A stretch of DNA of 64,000 nucleotides from Magnolia sinica. Its lineage: Eukaryota > Streptophyta > Magnoliopsida > Magnoliales > Magnoliaceae. Both the position numbers and the translations under genes were made by a program. Under the pieces are notes generated by a model that had not been told where the DNA came from, searched no databases, and saw nothing but the letters and a program-made list of their open reading frames with translations. The DNA lies in the NCBI RefSeq assembly GCF_029962835.1, contig NC_080581.1, positions 21,714,001 to 21,778,000 on the forward strand. The letters run 5' to 3'. Position 1 is the stretch's first letter. Each line of letters opens with the position of its first letter. Shown here in pieces: positions 22,054 to 33,397 of this stretch.

Positions 22054-25039
22054 TGTCACGCCCCAAACTCGGAAACCGGGCTCACAAAATTTTCCATCGC
22101 CGAATCTAGCGCAGACAGCCTCCGTAGTACCCCATTCTCGGCTCCCGGCACCCATACACCAGGTTCCGATCCTGGGATGCTACAAGGAGGATTTCAAATC
22201 ATCAGTTTAATTGTAATGAGTATAACCAAAAGCATAACCCATGAACAATAAACACAAGAACAACATCACAAAATCCACTATGATAAAAAACTTTAAGTAC
22301 AATGCGTCTGAAAGGAAATACAAGATAATGCGAATAACAAAAACTCCAAAGGCTCGACCGCACACTCCTACTGCTGTTATGCTACGGCTGCGACCTGGCG
22401 TCACCTGCACGCATCAATCGTGCATAAGCTTATAGAAATCTTAGAGGGTTGTGTAAGTGTGTGCGTAATATGAGCGTGCTCAGGATGCAAGGTCAGAAAA
22501 ATGTGGGATCATGCTGATGAACACATGCATGCAATCAGCCATACCAAGGCCATGCTATGCAGAATGCAAGTCAAGCATATCAATCCTCATCCACATATCA
22601 ATGCAGCTCCTCACTAGAGCATCAAATAGTACGGTTCTCAGTATGGATAATCATCGGGGTCAAGTACATTCTACGCCAGCTTGCCGCCCCTATCCGGACG
22701 CACAACTGGGAGGGTGGAAGAGACCTCACTATTCGCCTGCCAATATCAGGCCCAGCTCGTCGATAGCGGACCGATTCCTCAAGCTGGTCAAACTCAACCT
22801 AGAAATTGCCCCCTCACTCAGGCGGGTAAGGTCACACCCCTTTCCAACCGACCATGACACAGTGGGAGATGCGGCCTACTGGTAAACGGCCCTCGCGCGC
22901 TCGTGTATCCACTCGGTCTTGACGTTAGAGTCATCCTCTGGTACCATCGGGTTTAGGAATTTTCACCCAGGGACATCTATGGCGCCCGTATGCTAGAACT
23001 AAATATTTTCGGTATCCAATCCTGCCATCCACGATGTGTCTGTGGAGGTTATGGCCCTGATGTCGCTAGGGCATACAGTAACTACAATCACACAAATGCA
23101 AGTGCATAAGTCACACTATCAGTCATGCAACAGTCCTGCGTGTACCATGCACTTATATGGGGCAACTCCGCCTATCAGGGAGCCCATAAACCATCTACCC
23201 GAAGGCATGTGCAATGATCAATCAATCCTTACATCAGGCATACATATGATGCGTATGATCATGAATCATGAATCTATACTAAGCATGTTATGTGGTGATG
23301 GGCTCTGATCAAAACGAATATGGGCCTAGACGGCCTACACATTACATGTATGAGCCTATTAATGGGCCGTAGGGAGAGTGACAATGCGGACCTTTAACCA
23401 ACATTGTACTTGCAATGTGGACGTCAAACCAACATTGTTCCCAAGGCATGGCCCACTACCATAGTCAACACATGAACCATGGTAGAATCACGTTGTAATA
23501 GGCCTTATATAGATCTTGTTGGGCCTCGACCCAAGGGCCCAAATACATCAAATGGGCCTCAAACCATGGGCTCATAAATCTCAAGTGGGTCTTAGTGGGC
23601 AAGCCACAAATACATCAAGTTGGGCCTATTCACACGAGCCTTACATACTTCACAATGGGCCTCATAATATGGGCCTTATACAAGTCAAGGTAGGCCTCAA
23701 CAAGGACCACCAATACATCAAGATGGGCCTCAACAATGGGCCTTAAATTATCTCCAAAATGGTTAGACAGTTGGATGAAACACATGCATCATGATGGAGC
23801 CCGACTAATGGAATGTGTGGATTACAATACATACATAGGTGGGTTCTAAGTAGGACTCACCATAATGATTATTCTTCACCCAGCCTAGGGCCCAACATAA
23901 TGTTTATTTTCCACCCAACTTAGGGCCCAACATAATGTTTATTTTCCACCCAACTGTTCATAAAGCCACATGGACCAAGGTAGGGCCCACTGTAATATTT
24001 ATTTGCAATCCAATCTATTCATAAGGTCACGTGGACCTTGGATAGGGCCCACTGTGATGTTTGTCTACCATACAACCTTTTCATGAGGTCACGTGGACCT
24101 TGGGCCCACCGTGATATTTATCTGTCATCCAATCTGTTTATAAGGTCACGTGGACCAGGGCCCACGGTAATGTTCATTTGCCATTCAAACTGTTGATGAG
24201 GCCACCCAAACCTGGGGCCCACCGTGATGTGGTCCACAGATCCAGCCCACCCATTATCTGAGTCCCACTTGGCTGACCGTTCAGACCAAGTTTCAGCTGC
24301 ATCCAAATTTCAGGTAGGCCCCACCAACTGATTTTATATGTTTCAGCATGTCTTCACATGATTTTAAATGGTGTGGTCCACCTGAGTTCCATATACGTCT
24401 GATCTTTGGGGTGACCACCTGTTCCGTGGGGACCCATCAAATGCATGGTGTTGATGGCCGAAACGCATCACGATGGGGGCCCACAGTTGGAGCCGTGAGG
24501 CCCAGCCGGTCGTCCGCCGTCAGCCAGTGCAGGCGCTGCTTGCGCCTTCTATCAGTGGCAGCAATTGCTGCTGCTGCTTTGTTTGTTTTTTTTTTTTGAA
24601 AATGTTATTTTTCTGCAGTTTTTCCCAGGCAGGGCCCACTTCAGCAAGATCCACACCAGCCATTGGTCCCTGTGGCTCGATACAAACCTATCAAGACCAA
24701 TATTGAATGGTTTTGTGATGTACAACAACATCAGAGTATATTTCAATGGTAGGAAACTTGTTTGCTATGCTATGGCCCACCATAAATTCGGATTGAGATC
24801 ATTTCTCGGCTCAACGCCTAAAACGACCTGGGAAATAAGATGGTCGGCTTAGATTGCATAAAAACATCAAGGTGGGGCCTGCATGAGTGGCCCACCTCTC
24901 CCTTCTCTTTGGCTAGCTTGGTAGTACACTCCCATGTCAGTTAATACTTCACTGTTGCCAACGTCCAGCGTCCAGGGACGCTGGACGACTTCCATAAACA
25001 CATCATTGTGGTGGGTCCCACGTGGATGTGGCCCACCAA

Positions 25040-25145
25040 CATATATATATATATACATATAATATATATCTTATATTATATATATATATATAATACATAT
25101 TATATTATATTATATATATATATATGTATATATTATATAAAATAT
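25040..25145. repeat. AT-rich TA microsatellite in solo LTR 1
   Basis: Broken runs of TA and ATATT extend over about 100 bases. Not coding. Confidence 0.9.
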
Positions 25146-25627
25146 AACATATAGAAGGAAGGATGTATTGGGCCCATCCAAACAGTGGATGGTGTGGATC
25201 ATCACCTGCAATAGGGTGGGCCACACTATCTAATGTAGATGGACGGGTAGATATAACACATATTGGTGGGATCCACACCATCACAAAGAAAGAGAGAGAG
25301 AGAGAGAGGAAAAAAAAATATACGGTGAGATAGAGGGACCCCGCCACTATGGGCCCCTCTTGATTAAATCACATACATCCAAATGGGTCCCACCAACAAG
25401 TGGGCCCTAAAATTGAAAGTAACGGTAAATTACTCACCTTATCTTCCTTCTTCTTAGTCCCTTAGACTCCAATGCTCCCTAACTTGCCTTTTGATGGAGG
25501 TTGATGGGAGATTGATGGTGTGGATGAGAGATGAGAGGGTGTAGATGGAAGATGAGAAGGTGGATCACACTTGTGGTTTGGGAGAGAGGGGTTGGACGTG
25601 TGAGGCTTGAGTTGCTTGGGAGATTTG

Positions 25628-25629
25628 AG

Positions 25630-25680
<51 letters not shown>
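25628..25680. repeat. (GA)n microsatellite in solo LTR 1
   Basis: About 25 consecutive GA units. A shorter (GA)n at 25287 has a counterpart at 41949 in the related LTR fragment, each just before GGGACCCCGCCACTAT. Confidence 0.95.
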
Positions 25681-25683
<3 letters not shown>

Positions 25684-26555
25684 GGATGGGTGAGGTGTGA
25701 TGGGTGATGGGTTGGGTTGAAAATTTGTAAAAGTGGTATGGTTGTGGTTGAAATTTGGAAAAAGAGGAGTGGTGAGGTGGAAAGAGAGTGGACTTTTGCA
25801 AAAGTAGGGATGGGTTGATGTACTTGAGGTAAGGCTTGGACTTGACATTGATTGATGGGACATATCATAGAGATTCCCTCGAGATTCGCAACGCGCGGCG
25901 TTTCTTCAGAATAAACGCAGACCGACATCTTCTAGCCTGGGTATTGGTTCGGTGTGCGAGTCGCGGTGTTAGAACCGCGGCGACGACGCGGTCGCTATGA
26001 TACAAGTTTCAATTAGAACCGACTTTGGTATGCGGGACCTGGTTTAGGATCGCGCGTAATCGTCGGATACGGTGCAAAGGTTGCCGAAATTTGACCGGAA
26101 GGACCACGGAAGCTAATGGAATGGTACAGACTAGGATACATGTCTTACAGTATGGGGTTTCTGTTATGGGTAAATCTGAGCCGAGCCATACCAAGGCTGA
26201 CTTAGAGATATCAACAAGCGAAGCTTCGGATTGGTAACTTCTGACTCGACCCGATTCTAAGTTCTTTTGTAGAACGTTAGCACCGACCTGGAACCCGGAA
26301 GAAGGCATCACACATCCGACCCATAGAATCCGACCAGGATAAGTTCGCTCATGAGTTTAGACAGCCATGAGTAAAGCTCAGCTCGGATGAGAACATGGCC
26401 GAAGATTATGCTAAGTGATTAACTTCTGTAACACATATCTGGTGCGTCATCCAGGGTACGATCTCCGGATAATGGCCGACAATAGCGCGCACGTAGCTCT
26501 CATGTGATGGCAGATACTGTGCCGAGCTTATCTAACATGTTCATTTCAATTCGAA

Positions 26556-26566
26556 TGTATATATAG
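26556..26566 (+). promoter_or_regulatory. TATA box of Tat LTR
   Basis: TGTATATATAG lies in the LTR, about 30 bases before the likely RNA start, and has the correct orientation for sense transcription of the element. Confidence 0.5.
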
Positions 26567-26685
26567 GGGACATTACAACAGAGAAAGATAAGCAATATCT
26601 CGCACCCTAAACCTACTCTACTCAACTTAGACTCAAATTCCTAACCTGACTTTAGCATCGGAGGGTTCCTTACTCTAGCCAGGAT

Positions 26686-26816
26686 CTCCTTTATCTTCCT
26701 TTTATGTAGGACATGGGATTCGATCTATGTACCAGAGCTCGGTGAAGAATGTGGCTCCTTTATCTTCCTTTTATGTAGGACATGGGATTCGATCTATGTA
26801 CCAGAGCTCGGTGAAG
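26686..26816 (+). repeat. Tandem duplication, 69-bp period, at end of Tat LTR
   Basis: Two copies start CTCCTTTATCTTCCTTTTAT at 26686 and 26755. The first 62 bases are identical; the copies diverge after GGTGAAG (AATGTGG against GATGAGC). Confidence 0.95.
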
Positions 26817-26829
26817 GATGAGCCACATT

Positions 26830-28003
26830 TTGGCATCACATTATGTGTGTTAGATGTGTCCCGGGTTGTAAAGTACTTTTATCGGGCTTTTATTGGGCAG
26901 TAACAAAATTGGATTATGCTGATTTGACGTAACGGCAGGACGATAGCAGTTATGAAGGCGATGTCCATGAGCGTATTCCTGATCGTCAACCGTGGTGAAA
27001 GGTGTAAAAAGTGCCACAACGCTGGAGTAGTAAAATACGTGGACCCAATGATGCTTGTGTCTGACGCAATAAATGGGGCTGTGCGGTGCACCTGTTGTAG
27101 CAACCTGATGCAGCACACAGCAATACAAAATTTGAACTTTTCACAAGAAATTCAATATATAATATCTATATTTTCAAAATCTTGGCAAATTTTAGAATAA
27201 CTGGCGTTTCTCATAATATTAACTTGAAAAATAGTTAAAAACATCAATGAATTTATTATTTGAATATAAATTCAAATTTTAAATTTATTTTATAATTTAT
27301 AATAAATATTTTTATTTTAGAAAAGCTTTTTCTGATAGTATCTCAAGAAAAACTTCAAATTTTGCAAATATCCTGCAAACATTTTGTGGGTGATAAATTA
27401 CTAAGAACCAGATTTGTCACCGTGAAGGACAATGGCTTCCACTAGTCCATTCATATTTATAATAAATAATTTTATTTTTAGGCAAGATTTTTCTGATAGT
27501 TTCCCAAGAAAAACTTCAAAAGTTGAAATACCGTGAAAAGAATTTGAGGGTGACAAATTGCTTAGAACTAGATTTGTCCCCATGGAGGGCAGTAGCTTCC
27601 ACTAGTCCATTCAAGAAACATACGCTGGAGCAAGAAGAAATAAAAAAGGATAGAGCCATTTCTTCACAGGATGGTTGTAAGGTATAGGTTGATGAATCCC
27701 AAGCACGGGAAATTTACTTGGCTTCAGGTGCGTTCGCTGTTGTTCAGCGTAAGAGCCTGACAGAGAATCTTTGGATTATTTATTTGTTTTCGGTGAGCTG
27801 GCGGCTAAGTGCGGAGTCATTTCAGTATAACCTTTGATATTTCTGTTATGGAGGGCCAAACAGTGGCTGTGCGTGCTTCCCAATGGTGGCATGCTTCATC
27901 CACCATGGATTGTTTCGATTCCATGCGTGGTTTCCTCCCGTACCTTATCTTCGGGGAAGTCTGGAATGAAATGAATAGCAGCCGATGTGAAGGTGGGTTT
28001 GCT
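26830..28003. other. No recognisable gene; 159-bp tandem duplication inside
   Basis: An 82-codon plus-strand ORF at 26952-27200 has CKKC and CTCC pairs but no family I recognise. Most of 27225-27613 is AT-rich. No splice-supported gene was found. Confidence 0.5.
27296..27613. repeat. Tandem duplication, 159-bp period
   Basis: Copies start ATTTATAATAAAT at 27296 and 27455 and both end CTTCCACTAGTCCATTCA. Between them there are scattered substitutions (for example GTCACCGTGAAGG against GTCCCCATGGAGG), so the duplication is not recent. Confidence 0.92.
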
Positions 28004-28535
28004 GGGAAGCGGATTGGCTACTCCCCCTGCCAGCAGCACCTTGGCTGTGATCGGTGCTCTGTGGGGCTCACCATGATGTTTGTGTTTAATTCATTCCGTT
28101 CATCCATTTTATAGATCATTTTAGGGCTTTACCTCAAAAAATGAGAGGGATATAAATCTGAGGTGGACCACACCACAGGAAACCAATAGTGATTGGATAT
28201 CCACCATTTAAATCCTCCAAGGCCCAATTTACTGTTTATTTGACATCCAATCTGTTGATTAGGTCATACAGACCCGGATTAAGGGAAAAAAACAAAGATC
28301 AGCTTGATCCAAAACTTTTATAGCCCCTAAAAAGTTTTTAATGGTCTACGTTCACTCAGCACTGTTTCCTTTAATGTGGTTCACTTGAGACTGAGATATA
28401 TCTCATTTTTTGTCTCATACCATAAAATGATCTACAAAAATAGATGTACAACATAGATGAAACACATACATCATGGTGAGGCCCACAAAGCACCAGCCAT
28501 TGGCTGGTAGCAGGGGGAGTAGCCAATCCGTTTCC
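28004..28535. mobile_element. MULE-type foldback MITE 1
   Basis: Long inverted ends (GGATTGGCTACTCCCCCTG and its complement, continuing inward through GTGGGGCTCACCATGATG) bound 532 bases. A perfect 9-bp target duplication GGGTTTGCT flanks it (27995-28003, 28536-28544). A 9-bp duplication with long terminal inverted repeats indicates a Mutator-like non-autonomous element. There is no coding content. Confidence 0.9.
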
Positions 28536-28776
28536 GGGTTTGCTGTTTAGGCATACGAATTGCTGATCTGATGGACCCCACATTGTAGCTGCCCAATGTT
28601 TAGCTTTTCTGTCACGTTGAACGTGGGCTATACGCTGGATTATTTACTGCATTATTTTTTTGGGGGTTAGCCAACTTGGACCATAAAGGCAATGGTCATA
28701 ATAGTCCTGCCGTATGATCCTCTTCTTTTTTGTTTTTTTTTTTTTTTCTCTAGAAGGGCACCTAGCTAGGTACATC

Positions 28777-29502
28777 TAGGGTGGAAAGTTGGGCGGGTTC
28801 AACCCAACCGACCTGTGACCAACCCCGTCATTGGGTTGGGCTCGGGTAGGATATTTCGAATCTGATCTTAAGCTTGGGCTATAGAAACACCAACCCGATA
28901 AAACTTGGGTTGGGCTTGGGTTGAGGTCTTGGGTTGCCCGATCCAACCCGAACCCGATCAATATATAAGTTACTTATAAATTATAATTGAGTGTGGATCG
29001 TTTGTGTCGAAGGTACACTAGTGATGTCGAGTTTCATTTGTCCACATCATTTCCGAGGACTCGAGTTAACAAGATATGCCAGATTTCTCTCTCCCAAATA
29101 GACTTCATGCTATGCTACATGACTTTTAAAGGAATAATTGTCTTATATTTCAGCTTATTTTTTTAAAGAAAAAAAAATGAAGTTCTTTATAATGAATAAT
29201 CACATATATAATTAATAAAATTATAAATATAAAAAATAAGTCTTATATTGAAATATAATAAACTAATATAATAACGAAAATATTAGCACGTATATAACCG
29301 ACCAACCTGATCAACTCAACCGAGCCCGATTGGGTTGGGCTTGGGTTAAGAATTCCCAACCCGAGATTGGGTTGGGTTGGGTTAAGAATTCCCAGCCCGA
29401 GATTGGGTTGGGTTGGGTTAGGTTAGGGTTGAGGTATAGGAGCCTTGGGTTGGGTTAGGGTTGAGCACCAACCCGGCCCAATCTGCTTGACTTTCAGCCC
29501 TA
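28777..29502. mobile_element. hAT-type MITE with GGGTTGGG repeats
   Basis: Ends TAGGGTGGAAAG and CTTTCAGCCCTA are imperfect inverted repeats. A perfect 8-bp duplication GGTACATC flanks (28769-28776, 29503-29510). Short ends of the TAGGG-TG-AAA type and an 8-bp duplication fit hAT. Both subterminal regions are built from GGGTTGGG and its complement CCCAACCC. The middle is AT-rich and non-coding. Confidence 0.88.
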
Positions 29503-29516
29503 GGTACATCCACTGC

Positions 29517-30076
29517 GGACGCGGATTGCGTACAGACAACAACGTCAGTAGCGAGGTGGCTACTGACGATACTCTGTAGGCCCCGCATGGTGTATGTGTA
29601 TTTTATCCAAGCCGTCCATATATTTTTCCAGATCATTATAGTATATCATAGGAAAAAAGAGGGCTATCAAAATCTTCAGTGGACCACACCACAAGAAAAA
29701 GGTGGAGATTGAATGCCCACCATTAAAAACTTCCTAAGGTCCACTGTATTGTTTATTTGTCATCAAACCTGTTGATTAGGTCACTTGAACCTGGATGGAG
29801 ATTAAAAAAAAAAAAAAAAAAAAAACACGAATATAAGTTTAATCTAAAACTTTTGTGGCCCTTGTGAAGTTTTTAATAGTGAGTGTTCAATCACCACCCT
29901 TTCCTGTGGTGTGGTACATATGAGATTTTGATCCGCCTCGTTTATGGGTTTATGCAATAAAATAGTCTTAAAAAGTAGATGGATGGCATGGATAGGACAC
30001 ATACATTATGATAGGCCCATAGAGCATTGTCAGTAGCCACCTTGCCACTGACGCTGTCAGCTCACAATCCGCGTCC
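29517..30076. mobile_element. MULE-type foldback MITE 2
   Basis: It begins GGACGCGGATTG and ends CAATCCGCGTCC, with further pairing inward (GTCAGTAGCGAGGTGGC with GCCACCTTGCCACTGAC). The flanks are ATCCACTGC and ATCCACCGC, a 9-bp duplication with one mismatch. Its left duplication overlaps the hAT element's right duplication by three bases. Confidence 0.87.
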
Positions 30077-30889
30077 ATCCACCGCACAGAAAGGGACCTG
30101 GGCAGAACTTTCCTGAAATCCTTGCCGTCCATCTTCCTCAAAGAACCCAAAATATCATGACCATAAAAGAACTTGGGTTGGCCCCACCTTAAGAAAAGAT
30201 TAGAATGAAATGCCCACTGTTAATTTTACCTAAGGCCCACTGTAGTGTTTATATGCCGTCTGATCGTCAGAAAAATAAAATAAAATAATAATAAACTAAA
30301 ATAATCACACTAGTCCAAAAGTCAGGTGGGCGATGCCACATAAAATTAGAGTCCTTTTAAAGTGTAATTTTATGAGTTCCTCTCCTAAGTTTTGAATCGG
30401 TCTTGGCATTTGGTATCAAGGCTAAATAGGGGTGATGGACCTGATGGACAGCATGGATTTCATGCAAATTAATTCTTTTCCTGGTAGGTACCTATGGCAG
30501 TTAGGCAGCATTTTCCTTATAAAAATATCATTTAATATTGTATCTGAGTCAGAAGTCACGATGGACTTCGAGATGACTCGGTTTTCAAAACATGCGTCCG
30601 GTACATCATGGATTGGAGACTGCCGCTCAGACCGACTCAGTGGCTCCTGAGTTGGTTCGAGACTGGGCTGAGTCAGACCTAATCATGCATATTTTCAATG
30701 CTACCTTGTGGTGCCCAATGGAATCAGACTGCATCGAGTCCAAGTCAATTTGGACGAGTAGCATCCAACTACGACGATTGCCAGTCCATGACGTGGAGTC
30801 ACAGAATTCCAGTTGAGCTACAAATTTGGTCCCGTTCTACCTTCATAGCAAAAGTAATTGGTGGTGATAAGCCACTTCATTTGGGTGGG
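30077..30889. other. No gene seen
   Basis: Only short ORFs without recognisable domains. A GGCCCACTGTAGTGTTTA phrase near 30235 is probably an old fragment of the same MITE family. Confidence 0.5.
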
Positions 30890-31390
30890 TAGTAATCTTC
30901 CTGGGTGACCGGATTTCGTGGAGTCTGCCGTGATGCTTGTGTTTTATTTACATGGTTCATCTGTTTTGGCAACATATTTTTGGATATGAGCCCATAATTG
31001 AAGTATATTTAGAATATGCCCCGGGAAACAGTGGGGATTGAACTCAATGCCATTAGAATTTTCTTGGGACTACAAAAGTTCATGACCATGCTGGTATTTC
31101 TGTTTTCCCTTCATGCAGGTCAGAGTGACCCTTGTAAACTGGTTTCAACAGTCCCTCCATGCAGGTCAGTGTGACCTTATAAACAGGTTTCAACAGTTGA
31201 TGTCATTATCCTCACTTTTTCCTGTGGTGTGGTTAACTTTAACTTTGGATATACTTTTATTTTGGGCTCATGCCCTAAAATGAACTCGCATAATGTATAG
31301 AAGACATGGATAAAACACATGCATCAAAGTCTGATCACAGATATATGGGTGGTGTTGAGGTCACCAGCCAATCTGCTTCCAGCTAAAAGA
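30890..31390. mobile_element. Decayed MULE-type foldback MITE
   Basis: The left part (GATGCTTGTGTTTTAT) and the right part (AAAACACATGCATCA) pair as in the intact copies, and the internal GTGACCTTATAAACAGG phrases match. A phrase around CCATGCAGGTCAG-GTGACC is duplicated at 31110 and 31155. Ends and target duplication could not be defined. Confidence 0.5.
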
Positions 31391-31576
31391 ATATTGTTGT
31401 TGGTAATTTGGGTCTTCATTTAAATGTGTCCCACAATTAGCATTTGTCACAAATAGACTGACAAATAGCTATTTTGACCCTACAATCTTACTAAGGTTAG
31501 GTAAAAGTGACCACTAGCTAGAATCGCCGCTACGGTTCATGTGGCTCGTGCTTCCAAAGAAAGTAATCAACTAGTC

Positions 31577-32104
31577 GGACGGGGATTGCATCCTACACCC
31601 GGACAGTAATCCGTCCGGGTAGGGCTCCGTGGGGCCCACCATGATGTAAGTTTTTTATCAACGCCGTTCATCGCTTTTCTCATATCATTTTAAGGTTTTG
31701 TCTTAAAAATTAGGCAGGTCAACAGCTCTAGTGGACCACACCAAAGGAAGCTGCGGTGATAATGACACTCACCGTTGAAACCTTTCTAAGGGCCACCATA
31801 ATGTTTTTTTTTTTCCATCCAACCTATTCATAAGATCATGTAGACATGGATGAAGTGAAAACACAAGTATAAGCTTGATCCGAAACTTCGTCAGCTCCGA
31901 AGAAGCTTTTAATGGTAGATGTTCAATCCCCACTTTGTGGTTTACTTGAGCCTGGACCTGCCTCAGTTTTTGTACAATATCTTTAAATGATTTGAGGAAA
32001 ATGAGGAACAGGGTGGATAAAAATCTTACATCACCGTGGGCCCAACAGAGCCCTGCCCGGATGGATTACCGTCCGGGCGGGGTTAGGACGCAATCTGCGC
32101 GTCC
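31577..32104. mobile_element. MULE-type foldback MITE 3
   Basis: It starts GGACGGGGATTGCATCCTA and ends in the complement (TAGGACGCAATCTGCGCGTCC). Inner arms contain CCCGGACAGTAATCCGTCCG, itself a small hairpin. The 9-bp duplication CAACTAGTC flanks it perfectly (31568-31576, 32105-32113). Confidence 0.9.
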
Positions 32105-32244
32105 CAACTAGTCGACTCTCTTGTTAGTATGAGGTGTGATTGTCTTTAAGATATTGTTTTTTTCCGGGATCTAGTCTTCCATCATAGGCCCAGTCAGCTT
32201 GCTCTGTAAGTCAATAAGCAGTTGCGTGATGTGTAACTCAGTAC

Positions 32245-32687
32245 GGAAGCGGATTGAATATTGTTCCTCACAGGAGCTATATAGCTGCTGTATTGTATCG
32301 AGGTCAGCAAATTCTATGGGTCTAATCATGAGGCATGTGTTATATCCACTCTTAATTCAGGTTTTCGTGACCTTATAAACAGATTGTATGGAAATTAAAC
32401 AATATGGTTGCCCTACGAATTCTTTAACAGTGAAAGTCATCATCTCCGCTGCTATTTGTGGTGTGGTCTAGGTGATCTTTGGATATGATTCATTTTTTGG
32501 ATAATGCTTTAAAATGATTTGTAAAAATAAATAAACAATGTAGATATAATAAATACATTACTGTGGGGCTCACTTAACTTTGATCTCCTTTGAACCGTTC
32601 CTAAACTGGGAGCTCTTACGTCTTCGCACAACACGTACCTACAGCAGCTATATAGCTGGTGTGTGGTACATCATCCAATCCGCTTCC
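32245..32687. mobile_element. MULE-type foldback MITE 4
   Basis: Ends are GGAAGCGGATTG and CAATCCGCTTCC with inner arms around AGCTATATAGCTGCTG. The 9-bp duplication ACTCAGTAC is perfect (32236-32244, 32688-32696). It seems to have landed in the left arm of an older element (32220-33130). Confidence 0.9.
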
Positions 32688-32696
32688 ACTCAGTAC

Positions 32697-33130
32697 ACTG
32701 GTACTGAGTAAACTCTATGTGGCTATCATGGATATCAGTGTATTAGGCACACCATCCATACGTTTTCTCATATCATTTGAAGGCATGAATTCAAAATTTT
32801 AACATATCAGAAGCTCAAGTGCGGTCATTGTTGAAATCTTCTCTGGGCCCACAATTCATGAGGTCACGCAGTCATAGATGAAGGGAAAACGACCAAAACA
32901 CGGGGAAAACATAAATACAGCTTTATCCAAAACCTGTCCCCCAGGAAGTTTTCAATGATAGGTGTTTCCTGTGGTGTGGTCCATTTGAGCTTTGAACATG
33001 TTTCATTTTTCTGCTCATGTCCTAAAATAAGCTGGTAAAATCGATGGATGGCATGGATAAGACAATACATTACATTGGGCCCCACAGAGTTTATTAAGCC
33101 TTCTCAGTTACTCAGTACGCAATCTGCTGA
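32697..33130. mobile_element. Older foldback MITE, host of MITE 4
   Basis: The right end (GGGCCCCACAGAGTTTATTAAG, then GTACGCAATCTGCTGAC) pairs with the left (ACTGAGTAAACTCTATGTGG), and ACCATCCATACG pairs with CGATGGATGGC. The left tip lies before 32236, cut by MITE 4. No clean target duplication. Confidence 0.55.
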
Positions 33131-33397
33131 CGGTGTTTAAAGACTCCGACTCGCTGGAAATCCAGTAGAGTGGAATAGACGTACGAGTGACTGGAACGAG
33201 TCACGTTGTGAATTATTGGAGAGAAGGAGAGACGGATAGGATTGTGTTTCGTCTCCTTTGTCCACCAACTTCAGATATTGTAATGAACTATCACCACAGT
33301 TTTCCTCTTGAATAGTCAATGAGAATGGCCGTCCAAAATCTTATTTATGCATGTCCTCACATTTTCAATGGCCCGTTGATCACCCTCCAAAAAACCC
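33131..33397 (+). promoter_or_regulatory. Upstream region of DUF247 gene
   Basis: This unique sequence lies between the last MITE and the ATG. No convincing TATA box; TTATTTATGC at about 33341 is the best AT-rich candidate. The promoter must either fit here or use MITE sequence. Confidence 0.35.

Larger units (their letters stand above)
22054..26149 (+). mobile_element. Solo LTR, TGTCACGCCCC family, 4.1 kb (copy 1)
   Basis: It begins TGTCACGCCCCAAACTCGG and ends ATGTCTTACA, flanked by the perfect 5-bp duplication GTATG (22049-22053 and 26150-26154). Start and end each occur once, and no primer site or pol is inside, so it is a solo LTR, not a full element. The interior is dense in TGGGCC/GGCCCA phrases (23320-24300) and has TA and GA microsatellites. 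Long minus-strand ORFs at 25462-25928 are Ser/Leu runs read from the GA repeat, not genes. The 3' ~250 bases are shared with 42500-42785 and 59870-60104. Confidence 0.88.
14690..26820 (+). mobile_element. Tat-lineage Ty3/gypsy element, 5'-truncated, with antisense ORF
   Basis: It begins in the last part of gag and lacks its 5' LTR and most of gag. The order gag end, protease, RT, RNase H, second (archaeal-type) RNase H, integrase, antisense ORF and LTR is diagnostic for the Tat/Retand group. The 3' LTR is interrupted by a solo LTR at 22054-26149. Many stops and at least three frame changes show it is inactive. Confidence 0.88.
26150..26820 (+). repeat. Tat 3' LTR, right part
   Basis: It resumes after the GTATG duplication. 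It contains a TATA-like box (TGTATATATAGGGG, about 26556-26569), followed by the TCGGAGGGTTCC phrase that often occurs in the transcribed part of Tat LTRs. The end is near 26820; a tandem duplication makes it hard to define. Confidence 0.6.

Noticed and set aside
25462..25928. Long minus-strand ORFs rich in Ser and Leu
   Set aside because: They read through a (GA)n microsatellite inside a solo LTR; no domain and all three frames are open for the same reason.
26952..27200. 82-codon ORF with CKKC and CTCC pairs (possible zinc finger)
   Set aside because: Spacing does not match a zinc-binding family I know, and there is no neighbouring exon or splice support.
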